Under the pieces are notes generated by a model that was given only the letters and a program-made list of their open reading frames with translations, searched no databases and was not told the DNA's origin. This document shows, piece after piece, positions 16,267-25,250 of a DNA stretch of 64,000 nt (position 1 is its first letter; each line of letters begins with the position of its first letter). Origin of the DNA: Hymenobacter persicinus (GTDB lineage: Bacteria > Bacteroidota > Bacteroidia > Cytophagales > Hymenobacteraceae); NCBI RefSeq assembly GCF_004167665.1, contig NZ_SEWE01000007.1, positions 1 to 64,000 of the forward strand, given 5' to 3'. A program made the position numbers and the translations under genes.

Positions 16267-16920
16267 ATGAAATTTCTGTTACCCATTGCGCTGCTGGCGG
16301 TAGTCACCGTTGGCTCGGCGTTGCCCATCTGGCTGCCTCTGCCCCAACAACCCTCCACGCCAGTCGTGCCCACGGCCCTGACCCTGACGCCGGTCAGCAC
16401 CAACCCGGCCGCGCCGGAAGCCAGCCAGCTCGTGCGTTTCGTGACCAGCCCCGTGGCCGTGCCCACGCCCAGCATCCTGACCGATTTATATTTCTACGAA
16501 GGCCAGTACGTGCGCCGGGGCCAGGTGTTAGCCAAGCTTAAGGTCCGCGCCACCAAGGCCGTGGCCTACCTCAACGCGGCCCACGACGGCGTTTTGTCGC
16601 GCCCCCAGCTGTCCGTGGGCGAGCTGCTGACGCCTGACGCGCCCCTGACCACGCTCACCGACCAGACCCGCCTGCTCGTGCGCCTGCACCCGGCCGTGGC
16701 TTCCCGCCTGCACCCCGGCGACAGTGTGCAGGTGAGCCTGGCCAGCGCCCCGGGCGCGCCGGTCCGCGGCAAAATTACCAGCTGGACTTCCGCCGGCCCC
16801 GCCGCCCCGCTCGTGGCCGTGCAGCTGCGCAAGTCGGTGGCGGGCGCCAGCGCCGGGGCTTCCCTGTTGCTGGCGGGGACCATCGGCCGCCCCGAGGTGG
16901 CCCTGCTGCTGACCCGTTAG
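16267..16920 (+). CDS. HlyD-like (biotinyl-lipoyl domain) envelope protein, short form
   Basis: 217 aa from the ATG at 16267. The N-terminus is a signal/anchor helix (FLLPIALLAVVTVGSALPIW). The middle has LYFYEGQYVRRGQVLAKLKV, a lipoyl-like hairpin half, and YLNAAHDGVLSRPQLSVGEL, the second half, then a beta-barrel-like domain with LLVRLHPAVASRLHPGDSVQ. This is the layout of membrane fusion proteins of efflux pumps, but at about half the usual length, without the long coiled-coil hairpin and without pump genes nearby. It may be a structural relative or a reduced adaptor. Function not assigned. Confidence 0.65.
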   Translation: MKFLLPIALLAVVTVGSALPIWLPLPQQPSTPVVPTALTLTPVSTNPAAPEASQLVRFVTSPVAVPTPSILTDLYFYEGQYVRRGQVLAKLKVRATKAVAYLNAAHDGVLSRPQLSVGELLTPDAPLTTLTDQTRLLVRLHPAVASRLHPGDSVQVSLASAPGAPVRGKITSWTSAGPAAPLVAVQLRKSVAGASAGASLLLAGTIGRPEVALLLTR

Positions 16921-16984
16921 CGGCTGAGCCCTGGCCCGAAGAGCTGACCGGCAACATTGTAACGGCTGCCAGCGCGCAACTTCC

Positions 16985-16992
16985 TACCTTCG
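16985..16992 (+). promoter_or_regulatory. -7 promoter element of the vWA protein gene
   Basis: TACCTTCG, a near match to TAnnTTTG, about 95 nt upstream of the proposed TTG start at 17087. Confidence 0.5.
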
Positions 16993-17086
16993 CCGGGCCG
17001 GCTGCCGACTAACGGCAGCCGCCGCGGACAAGCAACTATGCCGCTTGTTTCGGGGTTCTTGGTGCTCCATCTGTTCTTAGCCGTCT

Positions 17087-19162
17087 TTGATTTCCGTAGC
17101 TGCTTCTCCCTGGTTGATTTTGCTGTGCCTGGCCGTCGGGGCGGGCTATGCGGCCCTGCTTTACTCGGCCAAGGCGCCCTGGAGCAAGCCGCTGAATTAC
17201 GCGCTGGCCGCGTTGCGCTTCGTGGTGGTGAGCTTTCTGTGCTTTCTGCTGCTCTCGCCGTTTCTGAAAACGACCACCAGCACCACCGAGCAGCCCACGG
17301 TGGTGCTGGCCGTCGACAACTCGCAGTCGGTGGGCCTGTTTACCCCGGGTCCGGTGCTGGCCCAGGCCACGGCCGGGCTCCAGCAGCTGGCCGCCACCCT
17401 GCGCGGGCGCGGCTTTACGGTTGAAACCCGCACCCTAAGCAACGCCAGCCGCCCGGCCCGGCCTGATTCGCTGCGCTTCCAGGCTCCCGCTACCGACCTC
17501 GACGGCCTGCTCTCGGGCATCCGCGACGGGTACGACAGGCGCAATCTGGCTGGCGTAGTCCTGCTCTCCGACGGTATCGTGAACCAGGGCCGCTCCCCGG
17601 TGTATTCCGAGTTCAGCTTTCCTATCTACAGCGTGGCCGTGGGCGACACGGTGCCCAAGAAAGACCTGGGCCTGCCGGCGCTGACCTACAACCGCGTGGC
17701 CTTTAGCGGCAACAAATTCCCGATTGAGGCCGAAGTCAGCTACGATGGCTTTGCCGGGGGCACCGCCGTGGTGCAGCTGCGCGAAAATGGCCGGGTGCTC
17801 CAAACCCAGCGCCTGAAGCTGCCCGTGGGCCGGCGCCGCCAGAAAACCACCTTCCTCGTGACGGCCCCCGCCCCGGGTAAGCGCCGCTACGAGGTGGTGG
17901 TGGAAGAGCAGCCCGGCGAGTTCACGGCGCTCAACAACAACAAATTTGCCTACCTCGAAATTGTGAAGGGCAAGCTGCGGGTGCTGCTGGCCGGCGCCGC
18001 CCCCCACCCCGACCTGAAGGCTTTGCGGGCTGCTATTCTGCAAAACGACAACTTTGATCTGATTACCTACCTGCCCGGAATTGCCCCGCTGAAAAGCCAG
18101 GATTTCGACGTGGCCATCCTGCACCAGCTGCCCACCCGCGGCGGCGTGGGCGCCGAAGTGCTGGCCCAGGTGCGCGCCCGCCGCATTCCAGCCCTCTACA
18201 TTATCGGGGCGCAGTCTGATTTCAACGCCTACAACAGCCTGGGCACGGGCCTGACTATCACGCCACGCGGCGCCCAGACCGACGAGGTAACGCCGGTGCT
18301 GAACCCGGCGTTTTCGCGCTTCACGTTCGAGGAAGAAGCCCTGCGGCGCTTCGCGGCCTACCCGCCCGCCCCCGTGCCCTTCGGCGACCTGCGCCTGGCG
18401 GGCGGGGCCGAGGCGGCGCTGTTTCAGCAGGTGGGCCGGCTCAAAACCCGCAAGCCTCTGCTGGTGCTGGGCGGCACGCCGGCCCAGCGCCAGGCCACGT
18501 TGCTCACCGACGGCAGCTGGCAGTGGCGCCTGCAGGAAGCCGCCGACCACGACGACCGGCCCGAAGCTTACGACCGGCTCATTGTGCGCACGCTCCAGCT
18601 GCTCACGGCCAACGCCAACAAGAAGCGCCTTGACGTGTACCCGACCCAGGACGCCTTTACTACCCAGGACGACGTGACCTTCGGGGCTGAAACCTACAAC
18701 GCCATCTTTGAGCGCATCTTCAACCAGTCGATTACGCTCACCCTCACCGACGAAAAGCAGCAAACCCGCCGCTTCAGCTTCACCAATGGCGAGGACGGCG
18801 CCCCGCTTCACCTCGGGGCCCTGCCCGGCGGCCTTTACCGCTACGCGGCCCGCGCCACGCTCGGCGGCCAGGCGCAGCAGGACGCCGGCGAGCTGCTGGT
18901 GCAGGAGCAGCAGCTCGAAACCCTCGACGCCCGCGCCGACCACAACCTGCTCTACCAGCTCAGCCGCCGCAGCAACTCCCGCCTGTACTACCCCAGCCAG
19001 TTTGCCCGACTCACCCAGGATATTACCGCCGCCAATGCCAAGCCGGTTATCTACAGCCAGGAAGATCTGAAAGACCTGATCAACCTGAAATGGCTGTTTT
19101 TTGTGGTGCTGGCGCTGGCCACGGCCGAGTGGGCAGCCCGCAAGTATTCGGGCGGCATCTGA
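17087..19162 (+). CDS. Large membrane protein with vWA-like domain
   Basis: 691 aa if started at the TTG at 17087; an ATG at 17038 is in another frame. Two N-terminal helices (LILLCLAVGAGYAALLY; FVVVSFLCFLLLSPFL) are followed by a periplasmic vWA-like domain with the MIDAS-type DNSQS motif (about residues 77-81) and VVLLSDGIVNQGRSP, then Ig-like beta domains, and a last helix near the C-terminus (LKWLFFVVLALATAEWAAR). This arrangement matches uncharacterised Bacteroidota proteins related to BatA/BatB-like aerotolerance proteins and glutamine-amidotransferase-like vWA proteins. It is monocistronic as far as I can see. Function unknown. Confidence 0.8.
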   Translation: MISVAASPWLILLCLAVGAGYAALLYSAKAPWSKPLNYALAALRFVVVSFLCFLLLSPFLKTTTSTTEQPTVVLAVDNSQSVGLFTPGPVLAQATAGLQQLAATLRGRGFTVETRTLSNASRPARPDSLRFQAPATDLDGLLSGIRDGYDRRNLAGVVLLSDGIVNQGRSPVYSEFSFPIYSVAVGDTVPKKDLGLPALTYNRVAFSGNKFPIEAEVSYDGFAGGTAVVQLRENGRVLQTQRLKLPVGRRRQKTTFLVTAPAPGKRRYEVVVEEQPGEFTALNNNKFAYLEIVKGKLRVLLAGAAPHPDLKALRAAILQNDNFDLITYLPGIAPLKSQDFDVAILHQLPTRGGVGAEVLAQVRARRIPALYIIGAQSDFNAYNSLGTGLTITPRGAQTDEVTPVLNPAFSRFTFEEEALRRFAAYPPAPVPFGDLRLAGGAEAALFQQVGRLKTRKPLLVLGGTPAQRQATLLTDGSWQWRLQEAADHDDRPEAYDRLIVRTLQLLTANANKKRLDVYPTQDAFTTQDDVTFGAETYNAIFERIFNQSITLTLTDEKQQTRRFSFTNGEDGAPLHLGALPGGLYRYAARATLGGQAQQDAGELLVQEQQLETLDARADHNLLYQLSRRSNSRLYYPSQFARLTQDITAANAKPVIYSQEDLKDLINLKWLFFVVLALATAEWAARKYSGGI

Positions 19163-19224
19163 CGCCCAGGTATTGAGGCACGCGGGGCAAGGTGACTGAT
19201 GCTGCTTCTATCTGCGGCGCGGCG

Positions 19225-19232
19225 TACCTTTG
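19225..19232 (+). promoter_or_regulatory. -7 promoter element of the lipoprotein gene at 19267
   Basis: TACCTTTG, perfect TAnnTTTG, 35 nt upstream of the ATG. Confidence 0.7.
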
Positions 19233-19266
19233 CGGCTTCACCCGCCGCTTCTCCGCTTTGCTTCGC

Positions 19267-19647
19267 ATGAAATTTTCCGCGCTTTTCGTTCTAACCCTGC
19301 TCTGCGCCGGCTGTCAGCCGGGGCTGGAAAAGCAGGCTAAATCGGCCGTATCGGAGTTTGTCAGCTTCCGCCTCGACGAGCCCCGGGACTACCGCGCCGG
19401 CCGCTTCGTGCTGCGCCCCTACACCCGCCGCGACTCCGTCGCCTACGCCGCCACGCTCATCGGCGCGGCCGACTCGTCGTCGGTGACGCGGCCGGTGAAG
19501 CAGCCCGATTCGGTTCGCGTCGGCACCTTTGTCCACCACGCTTTCGAGGAATCCACCAAAACCGGCCGCGTCACCCGTGACAGCGGCGACTTTGTGGTGT
19601 ATCCCAACCGGGAAGTGGTGCAGCTGGTGATGAAGCCCGCTAAGTAA
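19267..19647 (+). CDS. Small lipoprotein of unknown function
   Basis: 126 aa from the ATG at 19267. The signal peptide MKFSALFVLTLLCAGC has a good lipobox (LCAGC), giving a lipid-anchored Cys at residue 16. The mature part is charged and rich in beta strands, ending REVVQLVMKPAK. I do not recognise the family. A perfect -7 element supports real expression. Confidence 0.7.
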   Translation: MKFSALFVLTLLCAGCQPGLEKQAKSAVSEFVSFRLDEPRDYRAGRFVLRPYTRRDSVAYAATLIGAADSSSVTRPVKQPDSVRVGTFVHHAFEESTKTGRVTRDSGDFVVYPNREVVQLVMKPAK

Positions 19648-19737
19648 CCCGGCAACTTTTCCCGCGCCGCCCGGTCCCGACTACTCCATTCAACGATTTC
19701 GCGAAGTCACATTTCGCGCCCCCTTTTTCCTTCCGCC

Positions 19738-20646
19738 ATGCGCTACGTTCTCGTCCATAAGCCCTACGAAGTTCTCACCCAGTTTACCGACGAAAACGGC
19801 CGCGCCACGCTCAAGGATTTTGTGAACGTGCCCAACGTGTACCCCGTCGGCCGCCTCGACTACGACAGCGAGGGCCTCGTGCTGCTCACCGACGACAAGC
19901 CCCTCCAGCACCGCCTGTCGGAGCCGCGCTTCAAGATTCCCAAAACGTACTGGGTGCAGGTGGAAGGCGTGCCGACCGAAGAAGCCCTGGATCAGCTGCG
20001 CCGCGGCGTCGATATCAAAACTGGCTTTACGGCGCCCGCGGACGCAGAAATTCTACCCGAGCCCGTCAACGTAGCCGAGCGCAGCAAGCCGGTGCGCTTT
20101 CGGGCCAACATCCCGACCACCTGGCTGCGCATCACCATCTCCCAGGGCATGAACCGGCAGGTACGCAAGATGACGGCCGCCGTGGGCTTTCCCACCCTGC
20201 GCCTGATCCGGGTCCAGATTGCCGACCTGCGCATTGCCGGCCTGACGCCGGGCAAGTGGCGCGACCTGACGGCCGACGAGGTAAAAGACCTCAAGGAGCT
20301 CACCGCCGGGCAGGTGCTGGGTCCCAACGACTTCAAATCGGGTGCCCGCACGCCCGGTGCGGCCAAGCAGGGCGGTTTCTGGCCCGGCGGTATCCGCCCC
20401 TCCGGCGACTCCCGCAAGCCCGCCGCGGGCGGCAAGACCACCGGGGGCAAATCCGGCTTCGGCAAACCCGACGGCAACCGCAGCACCGGACCAAAAGCCG
20501 GGCCGGGCAGCAAGTCGGCTGGCAGCCGCCCGGCCGGTGGTAAGCCGACCGGCGGTAAGCCCGGGGCGGGCAAAGCTGGACCCAGCGGCAAGTCGGGCGG
20601 GCCAGGGGGCAAATCCGGCGCCGGCCGGCCTTCCCGCCCCCGGTGA
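19738..20646 (+). CDS. RluE/RsuA-family rRNA pseudouridine synthase with basic low-complexity tail
   Basis: 302 aa. It begins MRYVLVHKPYEVLTQF without an S4 domain, as in RluE. The catalytic Asp is in GRLDYDSEGLVLLTDD, and GMNRQVRKMTAAVGFPTLRL, then RLI, matches the RsuA/RluB/RluE/RluF subfamily. It should isomerise a uridine in 23S rRNA (position 2457 if RluE). From about residue 200 a 100-residue tail rich in Gly, Lys, Pro and Ser follows (GGKTTGGKSG, GGKPTGGKPG repeats), which probably adds non-specific RNA affinity. Its stop overlaps the GTG start of the next gene by 4 bp, so the two are translationally coupled. Confidence 0.88.
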   Translation: MRYVLVHKPYEVLTQFTDENGRATLKDFVNVPNVYPVGRLDYDSEGLVLLTDDKPLQHRLSEPRFKIPKTYWVQVEGVPTEEALDQLRRGVDIKTGFTAPADAEILPEPVNVAERSKPVRFRANIPTTWLRITISQGMNRQVRKMTAAVGFPTLRLIRVQIADLRIAGLTPGKWRDLTADEVKDLKELTAGQVLGPNDFKSGARTPGAAKQGGFWPGGIRPSGDSRKPAAGGKTTGGKSGFGKPDGNRSTGPKAGPGSKSAGSRPAGGKPTGGKPGAGKAGPSGKSGGPGGKSGAGRPSRPR

Positions 20647-21593
20647 AACGGCGAATTGGGCTGATTCTGCTCGGCCTGTTCCTGCTTCTCAACATTGTAG
20701 CGTTTAATCACGCCTGGCACTTCACGCACTTCCGCGGCGAAGCCGGCCCGCGCACGTCCAGTCCCGAAAAGCTTTCCGTAGCGGCCAAGCTCGGCTTGCT
20801 GCTGACCGGCGTTGCCAACCCCAAGCCCACCGGTGCGGCCGTTCCCGCTTTTCCCTACCAGACCCTGGCCCTGGATGGCCCGAACGGCCGGCTGGAAATG
20901 TGGTACAGCCCCGTCGAAGCTCCTAAAGGCAGCGTGGCTCTGTTTCACGGCTACACCAGCGACAAATCCCGGCTGCTGACGGAGGCTGCATTTTTCCGCT
21001 CCCTCGGCTATTCTACCCTGCTCGTTGATATGAGTGGGGCGGGCAACTCGGCCGGCTACCGCTGCACCGTGGGCTACTACGAGGCGGCAGACGTGGCCAC
21101 TGCCTTTCAGTTTTTGCAACAGCAACGTCCGGCTACGCCCATCGTGCTGTACGGCGTGAGCATGGGCGCCATGGCCATTCTGCGGGCTGAAGGGGAGCTG
21201 GGCATCCGTCCTGCGGCGGCCATCATGGAGTGTCCGTACGGCAGCCTGCTCGAAACGGCGCAAAACCGCTTTCGGGCCATGGGTGTGCCCGCTTTTCCGC
21301 TGGCCAACCTACTCGTGTTCTGGGGTGGCGCCCAAAACGGTTTCTGGGCCTTTGGCCACGATGCGCGCCGCTACGCCCGCCGCATCCCGACGCCCACGCT
21401 GCTGCTCTACGGCTTGGCCGACCAGCGCGTCACGCGGCGGGAAACCGACGACATCTTCGCCGCTCTAGCCGGATTCAAGCAACGTCATTACTTCCCCGGT
21501 GCCGGCCACGAGCCCTATTGGCTCCGCTCCTCCACCGTCTGGCAGCAGCAAATCCAAACTTTTCTGAACCGCGCGCTTTCGGGGCAGCAGTAA
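20643..21593 (+). CDS. Alpha/beta hydrolase
   Basis: 316 aa with a GTG start inside GTGA, sharing 4 bp with the stop of the pseudouridine synthase. One N-terminal helix (IGLILLGLFLLLNIVAF) anchors or exports it. The hydrolase core shows LFHGYTSDKS (oxyanion region), the nucleophile elbow GVSMGAMA, the Asp in LYGLADQRV and the His in GAGHEPYW. The substrate is unknown. It resembles membrane-associated esterase/lipase-like proteins. A strong hairpin without a T tract lies at 21631-21668. Confidence 0.85.
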   Translation: MKRRIGLILLGLFLLLNIVAFNHAWHFTHFRGEAGPRTSSPEKLSVAAKLGLLLTGVANPKPTGAAVPAFPYQTLALDGPNGRLEMWYSPVEAPKGSVALFHGYTSDKSRLLTEAAFFRSLGYSTLLVDMSGAGNSAGYRCTVGYYEAADVATAFQFLQQQRPATPIVLYGVSMGAMAILRAEGELGIRPAAAIMECPYGSLLETAQNRFRAMGVPAFPLANLLVFWGGAQNGFWAFGHDARRYARRIPTPTLLLYGLADQRVTRRETDDIFAALAGFKQRHYFPGAGHEPYWLRSSTVWQQQIQTFLNRALSGQQ

Positions 21594-21630
21594 CCCGCTC
21601 TTTCGCGGCCGGCATAGCAGTTGCGGCCCC

Positions 21631-21668
21631 GCAGATGAAGGCCGCCGCTCCCGGCGCCCTTCATCTGC
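21631..21668. repeat. Strong hairpin after the hydrolase gene
   Basis: GCAGATGAAGGCCGCCG pairs with CGGCGCCCTTCATCTGC with one mismatch and a CTC loop. There is no T tract, so it is not a classical terminator; it may protect the 3' end of the transcript. The remaining intergenic stretch to 21988 (320 bp) contains nothing else I can name. Confidence 0.6.
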
Positions 21669-21988
21669 GCTTCACCTTATAAGCATGTAGTTAGCTTCGG
21701 CTACCTGGGCTTCTACCGGGCCGAAAGCAAATAGTACTTTTTATTGCCCCCGGCCGCACCACGGCTTTGCCCGTTGCCCATGGCCTGGGCCCGCACAAAT
21801 TATTCAGTGCCCTTTGCCCGCTCATAATTAGCAGCTAATTGCGCTACAACCGCGTGGACGCTCCTTTTTAGCTATCAATGGCTTGCCTGGGGTGGGTAAC
21901 CACTCACTTGCCCCGGAATAAAAAATATAGCCATAGTTGGGTTGTTTTCCGGAAACCTGTTACTTGCAAAGCTTAACACAAACGTAAC

Positions 21989-23461
21989 ATGGAAGTCCAA
22001 ACAGTAAAATACCCTGTTGTTCGCAACTACGTCGCTGGTCAATTTGAAGCCGAACCGACGAGCCGGACAATGGACGTAGAGAGCCCCCTGACCGGCCAAG
22101 TCATTTCTACCCTGCCCCTGTCGGGCACTGCTGAGCTGGACCGCGCCGTGCAGGCCGCCCAGGCCGCCTACCCCGCTTGGTCAAGCACCCCGATCAAGGA
22201 GCGGGTGCAGATTTTCTACCGCTACAAAACCCTGCTGGAGCGCGACATGAAGGCCTTGGCCGACCTGGTGCGCGAAGAAAATGGCAAAACCTACGACGAG
22301 GCCCGCGCCGAAGTCGAGAAGGCCATTGAGCTGACCGAGTTTGCCTGCTCCATGCCCCAGCTGATCCAGGGCGAGTTTCTGGAAGTGAGCAAGGGCGTGG
22401 AAGCCCGCGTGGAGCGCAAGCCCCTGGGCGTGGTGGCCAGCATTGCTCCCTTCAACTTCCCCAACATGGTGCCGCACTGGACGATTCCGAACGCCATTGT
22501 GCTGGGCAACACCATGATTCTGAAGCCCTCGGAGATGGTACCGCTGAGCGCGGGCAAAATTGCCGAGCTGCTCAAGGAAGCCGGCCTGCCCGACGGCGTG
22601 CTCAACATCGTGCACGGCGACCGGGAAATCGTGGAGGCCATCTGCGACCATCCGGCTATTCAGGCCGTGTCGTTCGTGGGCTCCACGGCCATTGCCAAGG
22701 TGGTTTACATCCGCGCGACGTCGAAGCTGAAGCGCTGCGTGGCGCTGGGCGGGGCCAAAAATCACCTGATGGTATTGCCTGATGCCCACCCCGAAATGAC
22801 GGCTTCCAACGTGGCCGCCTCCATGTCGGGCTGCGCGGGGCAGCGCTGCATGGCCGGCTCGACGATGGTCGGCGTGGGGGCCGTCGACGACATCGTGGCC
22901 AAGATTGTGGAAGAAGCGCGCAAGATTGTGCCCGGCCAGAACCTGGGCTCGGTCATCAGCAAGGCTGCCAAGGAGCGGATTGAAAAGCACATTGCCGAGG
23001 CCGAGGCCGCCGGCGCCAAAGTGCTGCTCGACGGCCGCAACGCCACCGTGCCCGACCACGAGGGCGGCTACTACGTCGGCGCCACCGTCATCGACTACGT
23101 GACGCCCGACATGCGCAGTGCCCAGGAGGAAGTCTTCGGTCCGGTGCTGGCCATCATGCGCACCAACACCCTCGATGAGGCCCTGAGCATTGAAAACAGT
23201 AACCCCTACGGCAACGCCGCCGCCGTCTTTACCAGCAGCGGCAGCTCGGCCCGCTACGTCATGGACCACGCTAACGCGGGCATGATTGGGGTCAACATCG
23301 GCGTGCCGGTGCCCCGGGAACCCTTCTCCTTCGGGGGCTGGAACGACTCCAAGTTCGGCGCCTGCGACATCACTGGCAAAAGCTCCATCGAGTTCTGGAC
23401 CCAGCTCAAGAAAACCACGACCAAGTGGAATCCGGAGTCGCGAGTGAACTGGATGAGCTAG
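21989..23461 (+). CDS. mmsA: Methylmalonate-semialdehyde dehydrogenase (CoA-acylating)
   Basis: 490 aa, aldehyde dehydrogenase superfamily. Features are KPLGVVASIAPFNFPNMVPHW, which is diagnostic for MmsA/IolA, the NAD site FVGSTAIAKVVY and the catalytic Cys287 in SGCAGQRCMAGS. The enzyme turns malonate semialdehyde into acetyl-CoA and methylmalonate semialdehyde into propionyl-CoA, with release of CO2. Heading the pyrimidine cluster, it should finish uracil and thymine breakdown after transamination. A palindromic repeat fills the 160-bp gap to the aminotransferase gene, so both may be on one transcript or on separate ones. Confidence 0.93.
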   Translation: MEVQTVKYPVVRNYVAGQFEAEPTSRTMDVESPLTGQVISTLPLSGTAELDRAVQAAQAAYPAWSSTPIKERVQIFYRYKTLLERDMKALADLVREENGKTYDEARAEVEKAIELTEFACSMPQLIQGEFLEVSKGVEARVERKPLGVVASIAPFNFPNMVPHWTIPNAIVLGNTMILKPSEMVPLSAGKIAELLKEAGLPDGVLNIVHGDREIVEAICDHPAIQAVSFVGSTAIAKVVYIRATSKLKRCVALGGAKNHLMVLPDAHPEMTASNVAASMSGCAGQRCMAGSTMVGVGAVDDIVAKIVEEARKIVPGQNLGSVISKAAKERIEKHIAEAEAAGAKVLLDGRNATVPDHEGGYYVGATVIDYVTPDMRSAQEEVFGPVLAIMRTNTLDEALSIENSNPYGNAAAVFTSSGSSARYVMDHANAGMIGVNIGVPVPREPFSFGGWNDSKFGACDITGKSSIEFWTQLKKTTTKWNPESRVNWMS

Positions 23462-23464
23462 AGT

Positions 23465-23612
23465 GCCTCACCCCTAGCCCCTCTCCGGAGGGCGAGGGGA
23501 ACTAGCTTTTAGTTTTTAACTCTAAAATCACCTTGCTCCTATCTGAAACTAGACTTTAGTTTGCTAAAGCTAGTTCCCCCTCTCTTCCGGAGAGGGGGCT
23601 AGGGGGTGAGGC
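23465..23612. repeat. Palindromic repeat element (GCCTCACCCC type)
   Basis: The left end GCCTCACCCCTAGCCCCTCT and the right end, AGGGGGCTAGGGGGTGAGGC, are inverted copies; inner parts CTAGCTTTTAG and CTAAAGCTAG also pair. The total is 148 bp. A decayed copy of its end (GGGGTGAGGCCA) is seen at 26726-26736 inside another repeat. It fills nearly the whole gap between two genes. Confidence 0.8.
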
Positions 23613-23622
23613 CAAACAACCC

Positions 23623-24975
23623 ATGGAAACCTACACCGACACCGATAAAAACCAGATTCTGCAGGACAACCTCGACCACACGCTCTTCTCGTGGTCGAAG
23701 CAGAGCGGCCTGAACCCCATCAGCGCCGAGCGCGCCGAGGGCGTGTATGTCTACGACCGGGACGGCAAGCGCTACATCGACTTCAGCTCCCAGCTGATGA
23801 ACGTGAACATCGGCCACGGCGACCAGCGCGTGACCGAGGCCGTGGCCGCCCAGATGCGCGAGCTGAGCTACGTGTACCCGGGCATGATCACCAAAACCCG
23901 CGGCGACCTAGGCAAAAAGCTCGCGGAAATCACGGCCCCCAACCTGACCAAGGCGTTTTTCACGCTGGGCGGGGCTGAGGCCATTGAAAATGCCATCAAG
24001 CTAGCGCGCGTGTATACCGGCCGCCACAAGATTGTGTCGCTGTACCAGTCGTTTCACGGCGCTTCTTACGGAGCTATGAGCGTGGGCGGCGACCCACGCA
24101 AGTTCGCCGTCGACTCCCAGGCCATGCCTAGCACGGTGCACGTCGAAAACCCGTTTTTCTACCGCTGCCCCTGGCACAGCAGTACGCCCGAGGAGTGCGC
24201 CCAGCGCGCCGCCGACGCCATGGAGCGCATCATCGGCTACGAGAATCCGGGCAGCGTGGCGGCCATCGTGCTCGAAGGCGAGTCGGGCACCTCGGGCTGC
24301 ATCAAGTATCCGCCTGGCTACTGGAAGCGGGTGCGCGAAATCTGCGACAAGCACGGCATCCTGCTCATTGCCGACGAGGTAATGTCGGGCTTCGGCCGCA
24401 CCGGCAAGTGGTTTGGCTCCGACCACCACGGTGTGAAAGTCGACATCATGGCCATGGCCAAGGGCATCACCGCCGGCTACCTGCCCCTGGGCGCGGTGAT
24501 GGTTGACGACGCCATTGCCCACCATTTCGACGACAAGCCCCTGCCCCTGGGCCTGACCTACTCGGCTCACCCGGTAAGCTGCGCCGCCGCCGTGGCCGTG
24601 CTCGACATCTACGAGGAAGACAACCTGCTCGAAAACACCGTGCAGATGGGCAAGTACCTCGACCAGCGGATGGCTGAGCTGATTGAGAAGCACCCCAGCA
24701 TCGGCGACTGGCGCAACACGGGTTTGTTCGGCTGCATCGAGCTGGTGAAAAACCGGCAGACCAAGGAGCCGATGGCGCCCTGGAACGCCGCTCCGGCCCA
24801 GATGGACATCATGAACAAAGTGATGGCCAAGATCAAAGAGCTGGGCATGTACACCTTCGTGCGTTGGAACTACATCTTCATCGCGCCCCCGCTCAACATT
24901 ACCAAGGATGAGCTGGACGAAGGCCTCGAAATCATCTCCCAGGCCATCAGCGTCGCTGACCAGTACGTGCACTAG
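23623..24975 (+). CDS. Class III aminotransferase, probably beta-alanine / beta-aminoisobutyrate transaminase
   Basis: 450 aa. It is a PLP fold type I, class III enzyme: GGAEAIENAIKLAR, the long-family motif LLIADEVMSGFGRTGKWFG with the PLP Asp, and the Schiff-base Lys280 in MAMAKGITAGYLPLG. Family members move the amino group of omega-amino acids to pyruvate or 2-oxoglutarate. Position between mmsA and dihydropyrimidinase argues for beta-alanine and beta-aminoisobutyrate as donors, giving the semialdehydes that MmsA uses. The acceptor cannot be read from the sequence. Confidence 0.88.
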   Translation: METYTDTDKNQILQDNLDHTLFSWSKQSGLNPISAERAEGVYVYDRDGKRYIDFSSQLMNVNIGHGDQRVTEAVAAQMRELSYVYPGMITKTRGDLGKKLAEITAPNLTKAFFTLGGAEAIENAIKLARVYTGRHKIVSLYQSFHGASYGAMSVGGDPRKFAVDSQAMPSTVHVENPFFYRCPWHSSTPEECAQRAADAMERIIGYENPGSVAAIVLEGESGTSGCIKYPPGYWKRVREICDKHGILLIADEVMSGFGRTGKWFGSDHHGVKVDIMAMAKGITAGYLPLGAVMVDDAIAHHFDDKPLPLGLTYSAHPVSCAAAVAVLDIYEEDNLLENTVQMGKYLDQRMAELIEKHPSIGDWRNTGLFGCIELVKNRQTKEPMAPWNAAPAQMDIMNKVMAKIKELGMYTFVRWNYIFIAPPLNITKDELDEGLEIISQAISVADQYVH

Positions 24976-24980
24976 GTTTT

Positions 24981-25092
24981 GTAGAACGTCATGCGGAGCG
25001 CAGCGAAGTCGAAGCATCTCTACCGCTTCGTTGCTCCGGCATTTTTACCACCTCGGTAGAGATGCTTCGGCAGGCTCAGCATGACATTCTAC
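24981..25092. repeat. Palindromic repeat element (GTCATGC type) between aminotransferase and dihydropyrimidinase genes
   Basis: The left arm starts GTAGAACGTCATGCGGAGCG and the right arm ends AGGCTCAGCATGACATTCTAC; the inner arms GAAGCATCTCTACCG and CGGTAGAGATGCTTC pair perfectly. It starts 5 bp after the aminotransferase stop. The gap from 24976 to 25250 holds only this element and the leader of the next gene. Confidence 0.85.
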
Positions 25093-25250
25093 TTGGTGCT
25101 ATAAGTTTCCCCTCTCTTCCGAAGCTTTCCCCAGCCGATTTTGCGTCGGCTCAGCCCTTGCTGTTGCCAAATTTTGGGCGCTGAGGCTTGCTTTCGGCGG
25201 CGAAAACCGCTACTTTTTCCAGCTATAACTTTCTCACTCTCTCGTTTTTA

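Noticed and set aside
15036..16475. 479-codon minus-strand frame over fabG
   Set aside because: It crosses the fabG coding region, its terminator and the HlyD-like gene start; low complexity and no motif.
17038..17424. Plus-strand frame with ATG at 17038 as N-terminus of the vWA protein
   Set aside because: It is in another frame and would need a frameshift; the TTG at 17087 gives a clean membrane N-terminus. A sequencing error upstream cannot be fully excluded.
17435..18943. 502-codon minus-strand frame over the vWA protein
   Set aside because: Shadow frame; the sense strand has clear membrane helices and a MIDAS-like motif.
21897..21930. Possible inverted repeat GGGGTGGGTAACC / CTTGCCCC before mmsA
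   Set aside because: Too many mismatches and no consistent arm; not better than chance in GC-rich DNA.
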